A stretch of 64,000 nucleotides of DNA from DASXKD01 sp963703605 (GCA_963703605.1 CAVPFC010000051.1:124001-188000), one strand, 5' to 3'; counted from the stretch's first letter, positions 53,008 to 63,195 are shown. The notes: generated by a model from the sequence alone, not told the origin. Program-made: numbers and translations.

Positions 53008-56000
53008 TTACCCTTTCCGGAACGTGTACCGTGCCGTGCTCGGGATAGCGGTCCCCGCCGTCGTGTAGGCGCGCAGGTCCACGGTCCCGGGCAGGTGTGG
53101 CGGCGAAATGACATCTATCTCATGACGCGACACGTGGATGAGCCGGGCTGCGGTCGTGCCGCCGAAGAGCACCTTGCGGGCGCTACCAAGCTTCGTGCCG
53201 TAGATCCTGAGCAGGGTTCCGCCGTGCATCGTGCCCCCCGCGCGCGACGCGCCGATGACCCCGGCGGCCGCCGCGCCGAAGGAGAAGATGTCGTTTCCGC
53301 TGATCACGGACGTCCCGGCTGGAGTGGTCACGGTGATGTGGACCGCGCCGGCTGAATGAGCCGGGCTCACCGTGTCCACTTCGCCGCTGGATGCGACGGT
53401 CAACTTGGCAGCCGCCGTCGTGCCGTAGTCGACGGCGGTGGCACCGGAGAGGTTGCTCCCGTAGACGGCGACCGCCGTCCCACCGGCGGCCGGGCCGCTA
53501 TAGACAGACAGGCTTTGGACGACCGGCAGGTCGGTGTAGGTGTACTCGTCCCCACCATTGACCGCCGACGTGCCCGCCGGGGTAGTGAGGGTCACGTTGA
53601 CTATGCCGGCCGACTGTGCCGGAGCCGTAACGTTGACCTGGCTAGCGGACACGACCGTGATCCCGGTCGCCGCCACCCCCCCGAACATCACAGTCGTGGT
53701 GCCCGACAGGTTCGTCCCGTAGATCTGCACGGCCGTGCCACCCGCGGTGGGGCCCTGTGCCGGGCTGATGCTGTCCACGGTGGGCTGGTCGTTGTAGTTG
53801 AACTCATCGTTGCCGTTGATGGCGGTCGTGCCGTTAGGCGTCGTCACCTGGATATTCACGGTTCCCGCGGGACTGGCCGGGCTTACCGCATCCACCTCGG
53901 TGGCGGAGACGACCGTGAACGAAGCGGCCGCCTTGCCACCGAAGGTTACGGCCGTGGCGCCGTTGAGGTTGTCGCCAAAGATGGCGATTGGGGTGCCTCC
54001 CGCGGTCGTTCCTGAGGTGGTGTCCAGTCCGGTGATGTCAGGAGTGTTGGTGAAGGTGTACTCGTCGTTGCCGCTTATCACCGACGTTCCGGCCGGGTTG
54101 GTGACGGTGATGTTGACGGTTCCAGCGGCTCGGGCTGGCGCGACGGCGTCGATCACTGAGTCTGACGCGATCGTGAACCGCCTGGCCGCCTTCCCGCCGA
54201 AGGTCACGGCCGTCGTGCCGGTGAAGCCAGACCCGTCGATCTCGATTTTTGTGCCGCCCGCCGTGGGGCCTTGGGCCGGGTAGATGCTGTCAACCACCGG
54301 TTGATCGCTGTAGGTGTACTCGTCATTGCCGGTGATCGGGGTCGTCCCGTGGCCGGTGGTCACCGTGACGTCCACGGTGCCGGCCGTGCCTGCTGGGACG
54401 GTCACGTCGACCGCGGACGCCGAGTCGCCCGTGATCGTGGCCGGCTGGGTCCCGAAGTAGACGGATTTCGCACCTTTCAGGTTGAGCCCGTAGACGGTGA
54501 CCGCGTTGCCGCCAGCGGTTGGGCCGGTCGAAGCGCTCAGGCCCGACACGCTGGGCTGGTCGCTGTAGGTGAAGATGTCGTAGTAGCCGGCGTCCGTGGT
54601 CCCAGCGCTGGTGGTGACCGTCACGTCGACCTGGCCGGCTGCGTGTGCCGGGGCCGTGGCGACGATCTCGCTGGCGGAGTCGCTCTTGATAGTTGCGGCG
54701 GTGCTGCCGAAGTCGACGGCGGTCGCTCCGGCGAGGTTCGTCCCGTCGATAACGACTCTCGTCCCCCCGGCCGTCGGGCCGGTGGACGGTGAAAGGGCGT
54801 TCACCACGGGCGCGGGTCCGTAGGTGAACAGGTCGCCGCCGTTACCAAAGGAGTCGGTGCCCTTGGGGGTTGTCACGGTGACCCTGACGGTTCCGGCGGC
54901 GTGCGGGGGCGACGTCGCCTGGATGTCCGAGTCGTCGATCACCGTGAACGCCGCGCTCGCTGTCCCGAAGTTGACCGCGGTCGCGCCGGTGAAGTTGGCG
55001 CCGTAGATGTTGACGGTCGTCCCGCCGGCGGTCGGGCCCGTCGTGGTGTCGAGGAAATAGACGATCGGCACGTCGCTGTAGCTGAAAACGTCATAGCTGC
55101 TGATGGCCGACGTGCCGAAGGCCGTGGTGACGGTGACGTTCACGTTCCCCAGTGCCCCGGCGGGCGCGGTGGCGTCGACCTCCGAGGGTGACACGTTGGT
55201 GATGTCTGTGGCCAGGGCGGAGCCGAAGTGGACGGCGGTGGTGCCGCTCAGGTTGTCCCCGAAGATCTGGACCTGGGTGCCGCCCGCGGTTGGCCCGTAG
55301 CCGGGGTTGACGCCGCAGCCGTAGGAGCCCGGCTGGGATGGGCAGCCGACGGTCGGGGCGTCGCTGTAGGTGAAGAGGTCAGAGTTGTTGACCGGGGAGG
55401 TCCCGCTCGGGTTCGTGGCTGTGATGTCGACGGTCCCGTCCGCGTGCGCGGGGGAGATCACGGTCACTGAGTTTGTGCTCTTGGATGCGATCTGCGCGGC
55501 GGCGGTGCCGAAGTGCACGGAGGTGAGAGAACCGAGGTTCGTGCCCGCGATCACGACTGGAGTACCGCCGGCGCCCGGCAGGCCGACGGCGTCACGGAAG
55601 TGACGGTGGGGACGTCGCTGTAGGTGAACACGTCACCGCTAGAGATCGACGACGTGCCCTTCGGGGTGGTGACCGTCACATCGACGGTACCCGCGGACCC
55701 CGCGGGGGATGTGACATCGACTTCGGCGTCCGAGACGTTCTGGATGCTGGCGCTGGCGGTTCCGAAGTGTACGGCGGTGGCGCCGGTGAAGTTGACGCCG
55801 AAGATCTGGACCGCTGTGCCGCCCGCGGTGGGACCCGTGTTGACCGAGAGGTCGCTCACTGCGGGGATGCTGTCGTAGGTGAACTCGTCCGCCGGGTTTA
55901 TGGCGGATGTCCCGCCAGGTCCGGTCACCGTCACGTCAACGGTCCCGTCAGCGGGGACAGCAGGGCTCAGCACGTCGATCTCGGTGCTGGACACGACGGT

Positions 56001-56510
56001 GATGCCCGACGCGGCCGCCGTTCCGAAGTGAACGGCGGTCGCGTTCGTGAACAGGGTGCCGAAGATCTGGACCCCGGTTCCTCCCGCCGATGGCCCCTGG
56101 CTCGGTGTGAGCGACTGCACGGTCGGCTGGTCGCTGTAGGTGAACACGTCATTGCCGGTGATCTTCGATGTTCCGGCCGCGGTGGTGACGGTGATGTCGA
56201 CAGCTCCGCTGGCGTGCGGAGGGGAGACGACGTCCACTTCGCTGGCCGAGTCCGATGTGATCGATGCAGCGGCGCTGCCGAAGTTCACCGACGTGGCACC
56301 TTTTAGACGGCTGCCGAAGATCTGGACGGACGTGCCGCCCGCGGTCTGGCCGGTCGAGGGCTGGATGGAGTCGATGACCGGTTTCGTCGATGCTGCGGCC
56401 CCGGCTGCCGTCAGCGGCGCGGCCAGGGCGGGAGCACCGCCCGCGCCGACCCCCGCAGCCACAGCAACGGCAACGACGACCGAAATCGCAATGTGACGTG
56501 CTCGGTGCAT
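53008..56510 (-). pseudogene. Secreted IPT/TIG-repeat surface protein, 13 repeats, one frameshift
   Basis: The protein starts at ATG 56510 with GGAGGGG upstream and a signal peptide (HIAISVVVAVAVAAGVGAGG). Thirteen immunoglobulin-like IPT/TIG repeats follow. Each has GPTAGGTAVQIFG at its start, ATAVHFG in the middle and a VTVTTPAGTS strand. The 5' part covers repeats 1-4, and the 3' part covers repeats 4-13 in another frame. The join lies at about 55566-55600, where one base appears missing. The full protein would be about 1,165 residues. The last repeat is degenerate (MHGGTLLRIYG). No cell-wall anchor is visible. It may be an adhesin or surface-layer protein. Confidence 0.75.
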
Positions 56511-56831
56511 CCCGCGCCCCTCCCCCTCGCGCCCACCCCGGACAGGGCAAGCCGGATAATAACCGGGCGAGTGGGTCAGCCCTGGCAATAGCGTCGCAAC
56601 CGAAACCCAGCCCCTCGCCCGGATAGTTGACGCTTCGGGCGCGGAAGTAGTTGACAGAACGGGCACATGATGGTTCCCGCGCTGTCATTCCCGGCGCGCT
56701 CGCGAGCGATGGACAGGACTGCGGAGCACACCATCCCGAGAGCCGACGCCGACGCACCAGGGATCCTGGTTCGCGTGTCGGATGCCGCTGCGGAGTTCTC
56801 CTCCTCTGCGGCGCTCCCCGTGCTGAGGTAG
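56511..56831. other. Gene-free region upstream of the TIG protein and APH remnant
   Basis: The first 60 bp are the leader of the TIG gene. No intact gene was found in the rest. Confidence 0.4.
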
Positions 56832-57113
56832 GCCCGTCGGCAGGCCGACTTAACCAGCGACGGAGCCGAACTGCTCCGGATCGGTGAGAACGCGATCTTC
56901 CGGCTCGCCAGTGACCCCATAGTGGTCAGGATCGCTCGGTCAGGTGACCGGCCGCCCCGCGTCAACCGCGAGCATGCGGGTCCCTCGCGGTTCGTCTCGC
57001 AACGACAGGGGCGCGGGGGCTCCCTCGGAATTTCTAGCATGCCCATGACTCGCTGGCCAGCGGCTTTGAGCACTACCCAGCTCAGATGGCAGTTCATGTT
57101 GGGCCTGATCTAG
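56832..57113 (+). pseudogene. Remnant of an APH-type phosphotransferase, N-terminal part
   Basis: After a TAG at 56829 the frame reads RRQADLTSDGAELLRIGEN, then AIFRLASDPIVVRIARSGD. This matches the N-terminal nucleotide-binding lobe of aminoglycoside/choline-kinase-like phosphotransferases. Homology fades after NREH at about 56965, and the kinase core is absent. It is a decayed fragment. Confidence 0.7.
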
Positions 57114-57308
57114 GCAATTCCGGCATTAAGTACACCACGTTCTCAAGGACCCCGGTGCCTTCTGGCGCGCTATGCGGCTTAGTTACTCGCGACTGGCCAC
57201 ACCGTGAACAAAGTGATGCTAGTTGCTGCTCGTGTTCGCTCTATTCCGCAGCGGCGGTGGTCGAGCCAGGATGGGGATGGCCGTTTCCGTGACGAGTGGG
57301 AAGAGTCG

Positions 57309-57590
57309 ATGGAGCCAGGTTTCGCGCCTGCGGAGATTGATACGAGTAGGCCTCATCCTGCGCGGATGTATGACTATTACCTGGGGGGCAAGGACAACTA
57401 TCTGGTGGAACGGGAGGCTGCGTCGGCGGTGCTGGCCGTGGTGCCGGAGGTCCGGGATATGGCACGGGAGAACCGGGCGTTCTTGCAACGGGTGGTGCGG
57501 TATCTGGTGACTGTGGCCGATATCCGGCAGATCATCGATATCGGTACCGGCATTCCTGCCGCGGGCAATGTGCACGAGATCGCCCAGGAA
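57309..57590 (+). pseudogene. Truncated DUF574 SAM-dependent methyltransferase
   Basis: From ATG 57309 the protein matches the N-terminus of DUF574 methyltransferases: SRPHPARMYDYYLGGKDNY, VPEVRDMARENRAFLQR and QIIDIGTGIPAAGNVHEIAQ. It stops at the end of the SAM-binding motif and is joined to unrelated sequence, a DUF3375-like remnant read on the other strand. About two thirds of the gene is missing. The frame stays open to 57668. Confidence 0.8.
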
Positions 57591-57801
57591 TGCCCTTCGA
57601 GTCAACAGCTTGGCGGACCTCGGCGAGGAGGGCTTCTACCCGGTCGTGGAGAAGGGCTGCGGGAATAGCCGGGCTGTCGCGAGAGAAGAGGGTGCGGAAG
57701 ATGGCCACGATGACGGGCGCAGTGGTCTTTCCCAGCAGGGTCAAGGTGGGCTGCGCGTACGCGTCTTGGACCCGCGACAGTTCCGCACTGACGTCGCTCA
57801 C
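57590..57801 (-). pseudogene. N-terminal remnant of a DUF3375 (JetA-like) protein
   Basis: GTG at 57801 has GGAGGGG upstream. The product reads SDVSAELSRVQDAYAQPTLT, then LLGKTTAPVIVAIFRTLF, then SRDSPAIPAALLHDRVEALL. This matches the first 70 residues of DUF3375, the JetA subunit of the Wadjet plasmid-defence system. It is cut at the fusion point with the DUF574 fragment, about 57590. JetB, JetC and JetD are not present in this window. Identification rests on pattern, not on an alignment score. Confidence 0.6.
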
Positions 57802-58019
57802 GTCGACCCCTCCGTCCCCATCCGCCTGCAGGCCCGCGGTTGAACTACTTCGTGCGCGTGCGACCCTGTGGGAGTCATCGCAATGGGTGCCGACAGTTTG
57901 GCAGGCTTCGCCGCCCTCCAGCGAGGTTCGTCGATGATGCATGCCCGCTTGGATGGACTACTCGCGCGGGGACAAGGCTAGTTTCCCGATCACCGGACTT
58001 CGCGGTCGTGCGACTGGGC

Positions 58020-58320
58020 CGCCGAGGATTTAGTTGAGTATGGGGTCGCGCGTCCTTCAGGAGCTGGGAGCGGGCGTGTGGGATGGCGGTGGCGTAGGCG
58101 CGGCCATAGCCGGGGTCGGCGATCCGGTCGATGTCTCCCCACAGAACCAAGGTGGCCAGTTCCGGCGGGCGAGGCGTCCGGCCAGGGTGGGGTCGCACAT
58201 GGCCGTTCCGGCGTAGCCGGCCAGGGCGGCGCGGTTGCCGACGGCGATGGCTTGGGCGGCAGTGCGGCGGGTCGATGCGGAACGGTTCGGGGTTGTGGAA
58301 ACTGCGGCTGCCATGTCTTT
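58020..58320 (-). pseudogene. Alpha/beta hydrolase remnant, C-terminal half
   Basis: Reading the minus strand, one frame gives VGNRAALAGYAGTAMCDPTL and another gives LATLVLWGDIDRIADPGYGR then AYATAIPHARSQLL. These fit the C-terminal half of an alpha/beta hydrolase (the acid residue in the WGDIDRIADP segment). At least one frameshift separates them, and the nucleophile half is absent. Confidence 0.6.
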
Positions 58321-58402
58321 CCTGGGGCCGCCCGTTCGCAGCACAGGTAAGGGAGCGGCCGGACAGCCTGGCCGCGAGAGTCCTCGGGAGAGGAAAACTG
58401 TC

Positions 58403-59092
58403 ATGACCACCTCATCTTCGATCACTCCCCGCCCGGCCACCTCCGGGCCCGCTGGCCATCGCCCAACACCCGGCCCGGCGGAGGCTGCCCGGACTCGCAG
58501 GCTGGTGGCGTGCGGTGCGATCGCCGGGCCCTTGTTCGTAATCGTGGTGCTGGCCCAGGCGCTGACCCGGCCGGGGTTCAGCCTGACCCACGATGCCGCC
58601 AGCCTCCTGGATGACGGCCCGTGGGGATGGGTGCAAAGTGCCAACTTCATCGTCACCGGGCTGCTGCTGGCCGCTGCCGCGGCCGGGCTGCGGCGCGCCC
58701 TGCCCGAGGGCCGCGGCAGCCGCTGGGCGCCACGGTTGCAGCTCGTCACCGGGGCGGGGCTGATCGGCGGCGGCATCTTCCACCCCGACCCCAGCGGCGG
58801 GTACCCGCCGGGCGCCAGCGCCGTCTCCAGCTGGCACGGGGCCCTGCATCAGGTGTGCGGCAGCGCCGCGTTCCTGGCGCTGATCGTGTTCTGCGTCATC
58901 CTCGCCCGCCGCTACCGCGCGCTCGGCCAGCCGCGGATGGCGGCCGGCTCCTGGGTGGCGGCCGTGCTCTGCGCGGCCGGTGTCGCCACCGGCGGGATGC
59001 CGCACGGCACGCTCACCCTGTTCATCGGCGTGTCCATCGCGTTGCTGTGGGCGGCCGTCACCGCCGCCCAGCTCACCACGGCCCAGAACTAG
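58403..59092 (+). CDS. DUF998 family membrane protein
   Basis: The 229-residue protein has six membrane helices, including AIAGPLFVIVVLAQALT, WGWVQSANFIVTGLLLAA and TGAGLIGGGIFHPDPSGGYP, the signature of DUF998. Function is unknown. GGGAGAGG precedes the ATG at 58403. It lies directly before a truncated alpha/beta hydrolase and a DUF4287 gene and probably forms a three-gene transcript with them. Confidence 0.85.
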   Translation: MTTSSSITPRPATSGPAGHRPTPGPAEAARTRRLVACGAIAGPLFVIVVLAQALTRPGFSLTHDAASLLDDGPWGWVQSANFIVTGLLLAAAAAGLRRALPEGRGSRWAPRLQLVTGAGLIGGGIFHPDPSGGYPPGASAVSSWHGALHQVCGSAAFLALIVFCVILARRYRALGQPRMAAGSWVAAVLCAAGVATGGMPHGTLTLFIGVSIALLWAAVTAAQLTTAQN

Positions 59093-59148
59093 CCATGACC
59101 AAAACCAGCGCTCCACCCCCACAGCTCAGTAACAACCGGGAGGTCACG

Positions 59149-59649
59149 ATGCACACCATCACCTCAGCCGACGGGACACCGATCGCCTACGACCGTACCG
59201 GCGCCGGGCCGGCGCTGGTGCTGGTCGGTGGCGCGTTCAGCTACCGCCGCTACCCCGGCCAGGTCAAGCTCGCCGAACTGCTGGCCGGCCACTTCACGGT
59301 CTACAGTTACGACCGCCGCGGCCGCGGCGACAGCGGCGACTACACCGTCCAGCGCGAGATCGAGGACCTGGCCGCGGTAATTGGCGCGGCTGGCGGCCGC
59401 GCCCACGTGTGGGGCCTGTCCGACACCCCTGCCATGCTGCGCCACGCCGCGGCCGCCGTCGCAGCTGCGGTCCCCGGCAGCGAGCTGATGGCACGCCGGG
59501 GCCTGGGCCACACCAAAACGCTCAACGCCAAAGTCATCGCGGCCGCCCTCACCGGCTTCCTCACCGGCCCCACAGGCCACCCGGCCGACCCGGTACCGGG
59601 TGACCGGGGCGCCACCCAGCGACACAGAAACGGACAGCACCATGACTGA
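59149..59649 (+). CDS. Alpha/beta hydrolase with in-frame internal deletion
   Basis: The first 85 residues are a normal hydrolase start: SADGTPIAYDRTGAGPALVL, GHFTVYSYDRRGRGDSGD, and the segment up to AHVWGLS. From DTPAMLRHAAAAVAAAVPGS the sequence matches the C-terminal end of such enzymes, including GLGHTKTLNAKVI. The middle, with the nucleophile elbow (normally GHSSGA) and lid, about 100 residues, is missing. The deletion keeps frame. The 166-residue product cannot be an active hydrolase. GGGAGG precedes the ATG at 59149. Confidence 0.78.
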   Translation: MHTITSADGTPIAYDRTGAGPALVLVGGAFSYRRYPGQVKLAELLAGHFTVYSYDRRGRGDSGDYTVQREIEDLAAVIGAAGGRAHVWGLSDTPAMLRHAAAAVAAAVPGSELMARRGLGHTKTLNAKVIAAALTGFLTGPTGHPADPVPGDRGATQRHRNGQHHD

Positions 59650-59872
59650 CCAGGTCCAGGGCCCCGCCTACTATTTCCCGTCCATCGAGAAGAAATACGG
59701 AAAGCCGGTCAGCTACTGGCTTGAGCTCATCAGCTCCAGCGAACTGACCAAGCACAAGGCCCTCGTCGACCGGCTCAAAGCCGACCACGGCATTGGCCAC
59801 GGGCACGCCACTGCCCTCGTCGGCCATGCCCTGGCCCAGCGGCGCGCCGCGGGCCCAGGCCCTGGCGCGTAA
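59642..59872 (+). CDS. DUF4287 domain protein, second copy
   Basis: The 76-residue protein reads YYFPSIEKKYGKPVSYWLEL and HGIGHGHATALVGHAL, the DUF4287 pattern. ATG at 59642 overlaps the hydrolase stop. Function unknown. It is followed by a strong hairpin. The copy at 3499-3732 has the same architecture. Confidence 0.85.
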   Translation: MTDQVQGPAYYFPSIEKKYGKPVSYWLELISSSELTKHKALVDRLKADHGIGHGHATALVGHALAQRRAAGPGPGA

Positions 59873-60318
59873 ACCGCGCCACCGCGCAGCCCCGGCCTTT
59901 CACTCACCAGGCACGCCTTGACCGCCGGGGCTGCGCAGGCCTAGTCCCACGCGCGGGACCTGGCTGCCAGCCACAGCAGAACCCGATAATGCGCCGTCTT
60001 AACGGCGCGAGAAGGACCTGCCGCAGGAAGCCGTCGGCATGGCCTACGGACCGCAAGCAGGCCACGAAATCGCCGACAACCTCGCCGGCCAGCCGGCAGC
60101 AGATGACACAATCAGTTCCAGGCGCAGCGCCCCTGGATGTGCAGGCGCGGTGGCGGGCGTCGTCAGGTGGTTTGATGGTGACGAGGGGGCGCCGTGGATG
60201 CTGCCGAGGTACCGGGCGGCTGTCGCGTCCGCTTCTCCAAACATCGAAATGGCTGGTTACCGGCAAGCGTGCATCTTCTGGTGGCTGAAAGCCTGGACGA
60301 TCGGGAGGCTCCGATCGT
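59873..60318. other. Intergenic region with terminator, no gene
   Basis: The terminator at 59884-59946 opens the region. The rest shows no credible coding sequence or other structure. Confidence 0.4.
59884..59946 (+). terminator. Terminator after the DUF998-hydrolase-DUF4287 set
   Basis: GCGCAGCCCCGGC (59884-59896) pairs perfectly over 13 bp with 59934-59946. The loop is 37 nt. Confidence 0.75.
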
Positions 60319-60900
60319 ATGACAGCGTCGCAAAGTCAAGAGCCGGCCCGGCGCCCGTCGCCTGATTGGGTAGCGAATCTGATACGGCTGGCGGCCGCCG
60401 GGTTTGCCATCTTCGCGGCCTTTGCCCTGCTGGCTGCGATCATCTCGGCCATCGGTCATGGCGTCCAGGCGATCGACCACGATGTGGATGCGCTCACGCC
60501 CCGCCCAGGTTCAGTCTCGGGTGGCTGGCAGACCATTTATCTCGCGGTCTTCGCCCTTGTCTATGGCTACCTGCTCTATGAGGCGCGAACCGGCCGGGGG
60601 CGGCTTTGGTATGTGCTCACCGGGATCGCTGTCCTTGGCGGTGCTTATTACCTGCTCAGCAAGACGGCGCTCTACGCCAGCTACCCGTACGGGCCGCCAG
60701 TGGGCAACTGTGGATCGTGGCTCACTCCGAGCGCTGCCACAAGCTTCGGACCATCGACTTCATACTGTGTCGTGAAGCTAGACAGCCTGTTCCGATGGGG
60801 CTTCGCCGTCGCCATCGGCGGTCTCGCAATGCCATTGCTCCACACAGCCAGGCAACAGGCCCAGCTGGCCAGGGCTTCCCAACAGACCAAGTCCCCGTAG
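60319..60900 (+). CDS. Membrane protein of unknown function, four helices
   Basis: This gene predicts 193 residues. Helices are at ANLIRLAAAGFAIFAAFALL, YLAVFALVYGYLLYEA, LWYVLTGIAVLGGAYYLL and FRWGFAVAIGGLAMPLL. An extracytoplasmic loop has two Cys (GNCGSWLTP and TSYCVVKL). GGGAGG precedes the ATG. I do not recognise the family. Confidence 0.7.
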   Translation: MTASQSQEPARRPSPDWVANLIRLAAAGFAIFAAFALLAAIISAIGHGVQAIDHDVDALTPRPGSVSGGWQTIYLAVFALVYGYLLYEARTGRGRLWYVLTGIAVLGGAYYLLSKTALYASYPYGPPVGNCGSWLTPSAATSFGPSTSYCVVKLDSLFRWGFAVAIGGLAMPLLHTARQQAQLARASQQTKSP

Positions 60901-61096
60901 TGAGCGGCGTTACGCGGTGGCCGTCGCGGCTCACCTGGCCCCCTGGCGAGGAGTACCTTCGCCCGTCCCGGACACCAACCACCCTTGGCGCTGCCGAGCC
61001 AGTCCGGCGGCTCCTCCAAGGCAGGCCAGATGCCGCCGTGGCCCCCAGTCAGTTTGGTGGAGGCCAGGCGGCATAGGCCGCATCAGCGCCAGTTAC

Positions 61097-63104
61097 GGAT
61101 AGCTGACGACGTCGACGGGGGTATCGGGGTTCGCGATGGTCGTCGACCCGCCGGTGCCGTTCACCACGTGGTCGATCCCGCCGGATCCAGCGGTGCTGAG
61201 GAATATCGTCAGCAGATCATGGAGTTGGAGCCCTGGCGGGTTGTCGGCCTCGAAGGCGTTGGTGGCGAAGATCGGCACGCCCTGGTTGAAGAAGCTGTAG
61301 CTGCCCATCCCGTAACCGGAGAAATCGGCCGCGTGCCGCGTGACCAGGAAGGCCGGATAGCCGTCCGTGGAGGGGTTCTCCATCCAGGCGGCCTGGCTCG
61401 GCGGGTCGTAGGGCATCTCGTTCTGGAAGAAGATGTCCGTGCCGTCGCGCCCGTTCCAGATCACCTGGGCCTTCTCGTAGTGCTCGACGAACAGGCCGTA
61501 GGCGGTCACGTCGTCTCCGTTGACGACCACGCCGGTGTCGCCCGACGTTGCTGGTCCAGCCCACGCCGTTGCCGTGGTCGGCGCGCCAGGCCCAGATGTC
61601 GTCGAGGATCACCTGGGAGGAGTTGACGACGAGGCTGTCGGTGGCCTGGCCCGGCGTGGCGCCTCCGACGCGGAAGAACACGTCCTGCACCAGGGTCGGG
61701 TCGGCCGGGTCCGACCAGCCCCGGCCGCCGGGGAAGCCCACCTGCAGCAGCGCGGGGGAGTTCACCGGGCCGGCGTCGAAGATCATCCCGGACAGCTTCA
61801 CCCCCGGCACGCTGGCCACCAGCATCGACGCGTTGCCGTGCTGCGGGCACCAGGGTGGGGAAGCCCAGGCCGAGCACCACGGTGTCCGGCCGGGTGACCA
61901 CGATGGGCGTGGTCCAGGCTGTACACACCCGGCGTGAGGATCAGGTCCTTGCCCAGCGCCAGCGCCGCGTCGATCAGCCGCACCGGGGTGCTGGGGCTGG
62001 CGATGAAGAACCGCTGGATCGGGATGGCGGTGCCGGGCGTGGGGCCGCTGCCCCAGGTGGTGCCCGACGAGTTGTGCTGCACGGCCGGCACGAAGACGCT
62101 GTAGTTCCCGGCAGAGTCCTGCTGCAGGAACGGCTCCTCCTGGGTGACCGGGCTGGTCGGCCAGCGTCGTGTACTGGCCGCCCGAGCCGAAGTTCTGCGC
62201 GGGCGCGCCCGACGTCACCGGAGAAGACCTGGTTCCAGACGCCGTTGGTCCAGCCGTCCAGGTTGCTGTTCCGGACGACGAACTGCTGCTGAGTGCCGTT
62301 GAGCACGGTGCTGCCGGAGAACTGCGAGTCGGCGATGAAACCGCCGCTGGAGTAGCTCGGCGCCGAGCAGTAGTCCTCCAGCGACGTGAACCCGTTGACG
62401 TCCACCCGCCGCACGGGGGAGGCCTGGGACGTCGCCCAGAACTCGGCCGTCTGCGAGCACGGGGCGCCCGGCGGCGGCGCCGGGAAGTTGATGGTCAGGT
62501 TGGACAGCGACCGCCAGAAGTTCACCAGCGCGGTGCAGCTGCCGGCGCTGCACTGGTTGAACGAGTCGACGGCACCGTTGATGACGACGTCGCCCGGCGA
62601 GGCACCCAGCCCGGCCACGCTGGTGTAGTAGCCGACCTGGAAGAACAGCGGGTCGGCGGCCGAACCGTAGGTGCCCGGCTCGAACAGCAGCGCGTAACGC
62701 TGGGTACCGAACTGGTTGCCGACCTGCTGGCTGGCGATCGAGTCGACGGTGGCCTGGATCTGACTCTGCGGCATGCTCGGGGTGAAGATGTAGACGTTCG
62801 GGCCGAAGTTGGGCGCGCCCGCCGGATGAACCGCCGGCCGCATGAGTGCGGGGGCGGGCGCAGGCCGGGGGCGGGCGCGAAGCACGGGGGCGGGAAGAGC
62901 GGAGCGCGGGGGCGGGGCAAGCAGAGCGTGACGGCCCGCGGTGTGGTGGGCCGGGCTGGCCAAGGCCGCCGAAGCCGTGCCTAAGGCAGGAACCAGGCAG
63001 CCGGCCGTCACCGCAGCTGCTATGAGTGCACTACGCAGCCGGGTTCCCGGACGCCTGCGATCGGCTCGGTGGGTTCCGGGGATGCTGTGCCGAGTTGCTG
63101 TCAT
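61097..63104 (-). pseudogene. Secreted right-handed beta-helix protein with five frameshifts
   Basis: The protein begins at ATG 63104 with a signal peptide (RSALIAAAVTAGCLVPALG). A repeat-derived insert (62845-62937) follows, then a beta-helix domain: GPNVYIFTPSMPQSQIQA, RYALLFEPGTYG, NLTINFPAPP, GGFIADSQFSGSTVLNG. Continuations in other frames include IQRFFIASPSTPVRLIDAAL, VVTRPDTVVLGLGFPTLVP, LVQDVFFRVGGATPGQ and DTGVVVNGDDVTAYG. Five single-base insertions (about 62220, 62155, 61915, 61848 and 61542), all in the same direction, are needed to join them. About 640 residues in all. The domain resembles secreted polysaccharide-active beta-helix proteins of Streptomyces. Confidence 0.8.
62845..62937 (+). 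repeat. G-rich repeat, second locus (inside secreted protein N-terminus)
   Basis: This tract shares units GGGGGCGGGCGCAGGCC and GGGGGCGGGAAGAGCGGAGC, in the same order and orientation, with 12980-13122. It lies directly after the signal-peptide region and is read on the minus strand as Arg/Pro/Ala-rich sequence (LPAPVLRARPRPAPAPAL). Confidence 0.85.
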
Positions 63105-63148
63105 GGCTGGTCACGCCTCCGTGCTGGGCTAATGTACTGGTGGGGTGT

Positions 63149-63178
63149 GGCCCGCCCCCGGTTTCCCAGGGGCGGGCC
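63149..63178 (-). terminator. Terminator after the solute-binding protein gene
   Basis: GGCCCGCCCC pairs perfectly over 10 bp with 63169-63178, loop 10 nt. It lies 18 bp after the solute-binding protein stop on the minus strand. Confidence 0.8.
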
Positions 63179-63195
63179 CGCTTGCCTCGCCGAAC

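Noticed and set aside
52858..53355. Plus-strand open frame opposite the end of the TIG gene
   Set aside because: It has no recognisable motif or ribosome-binding site and mostly overlaps TIG repeats on the other strand.
53008..56510. Phase-variable or CRISPR-like interpretation of the periodic pattern in 53-56 kb
   Set aside because: The period of about 250 bp is explained by IPT/TIG protein repeats.
57204..57308. Upstream start for the DUF574 fragment at 57204
   Set aside because: The added 35 residues do not match the family, whose N-terminus fits the ATG at 57309.
57309..57801. Intact Wadjet defence system
   Set aside because: Only an N-terminal DUF3375-like fragment is present; no SMC-like, JetB or JetD partner lies nearby.
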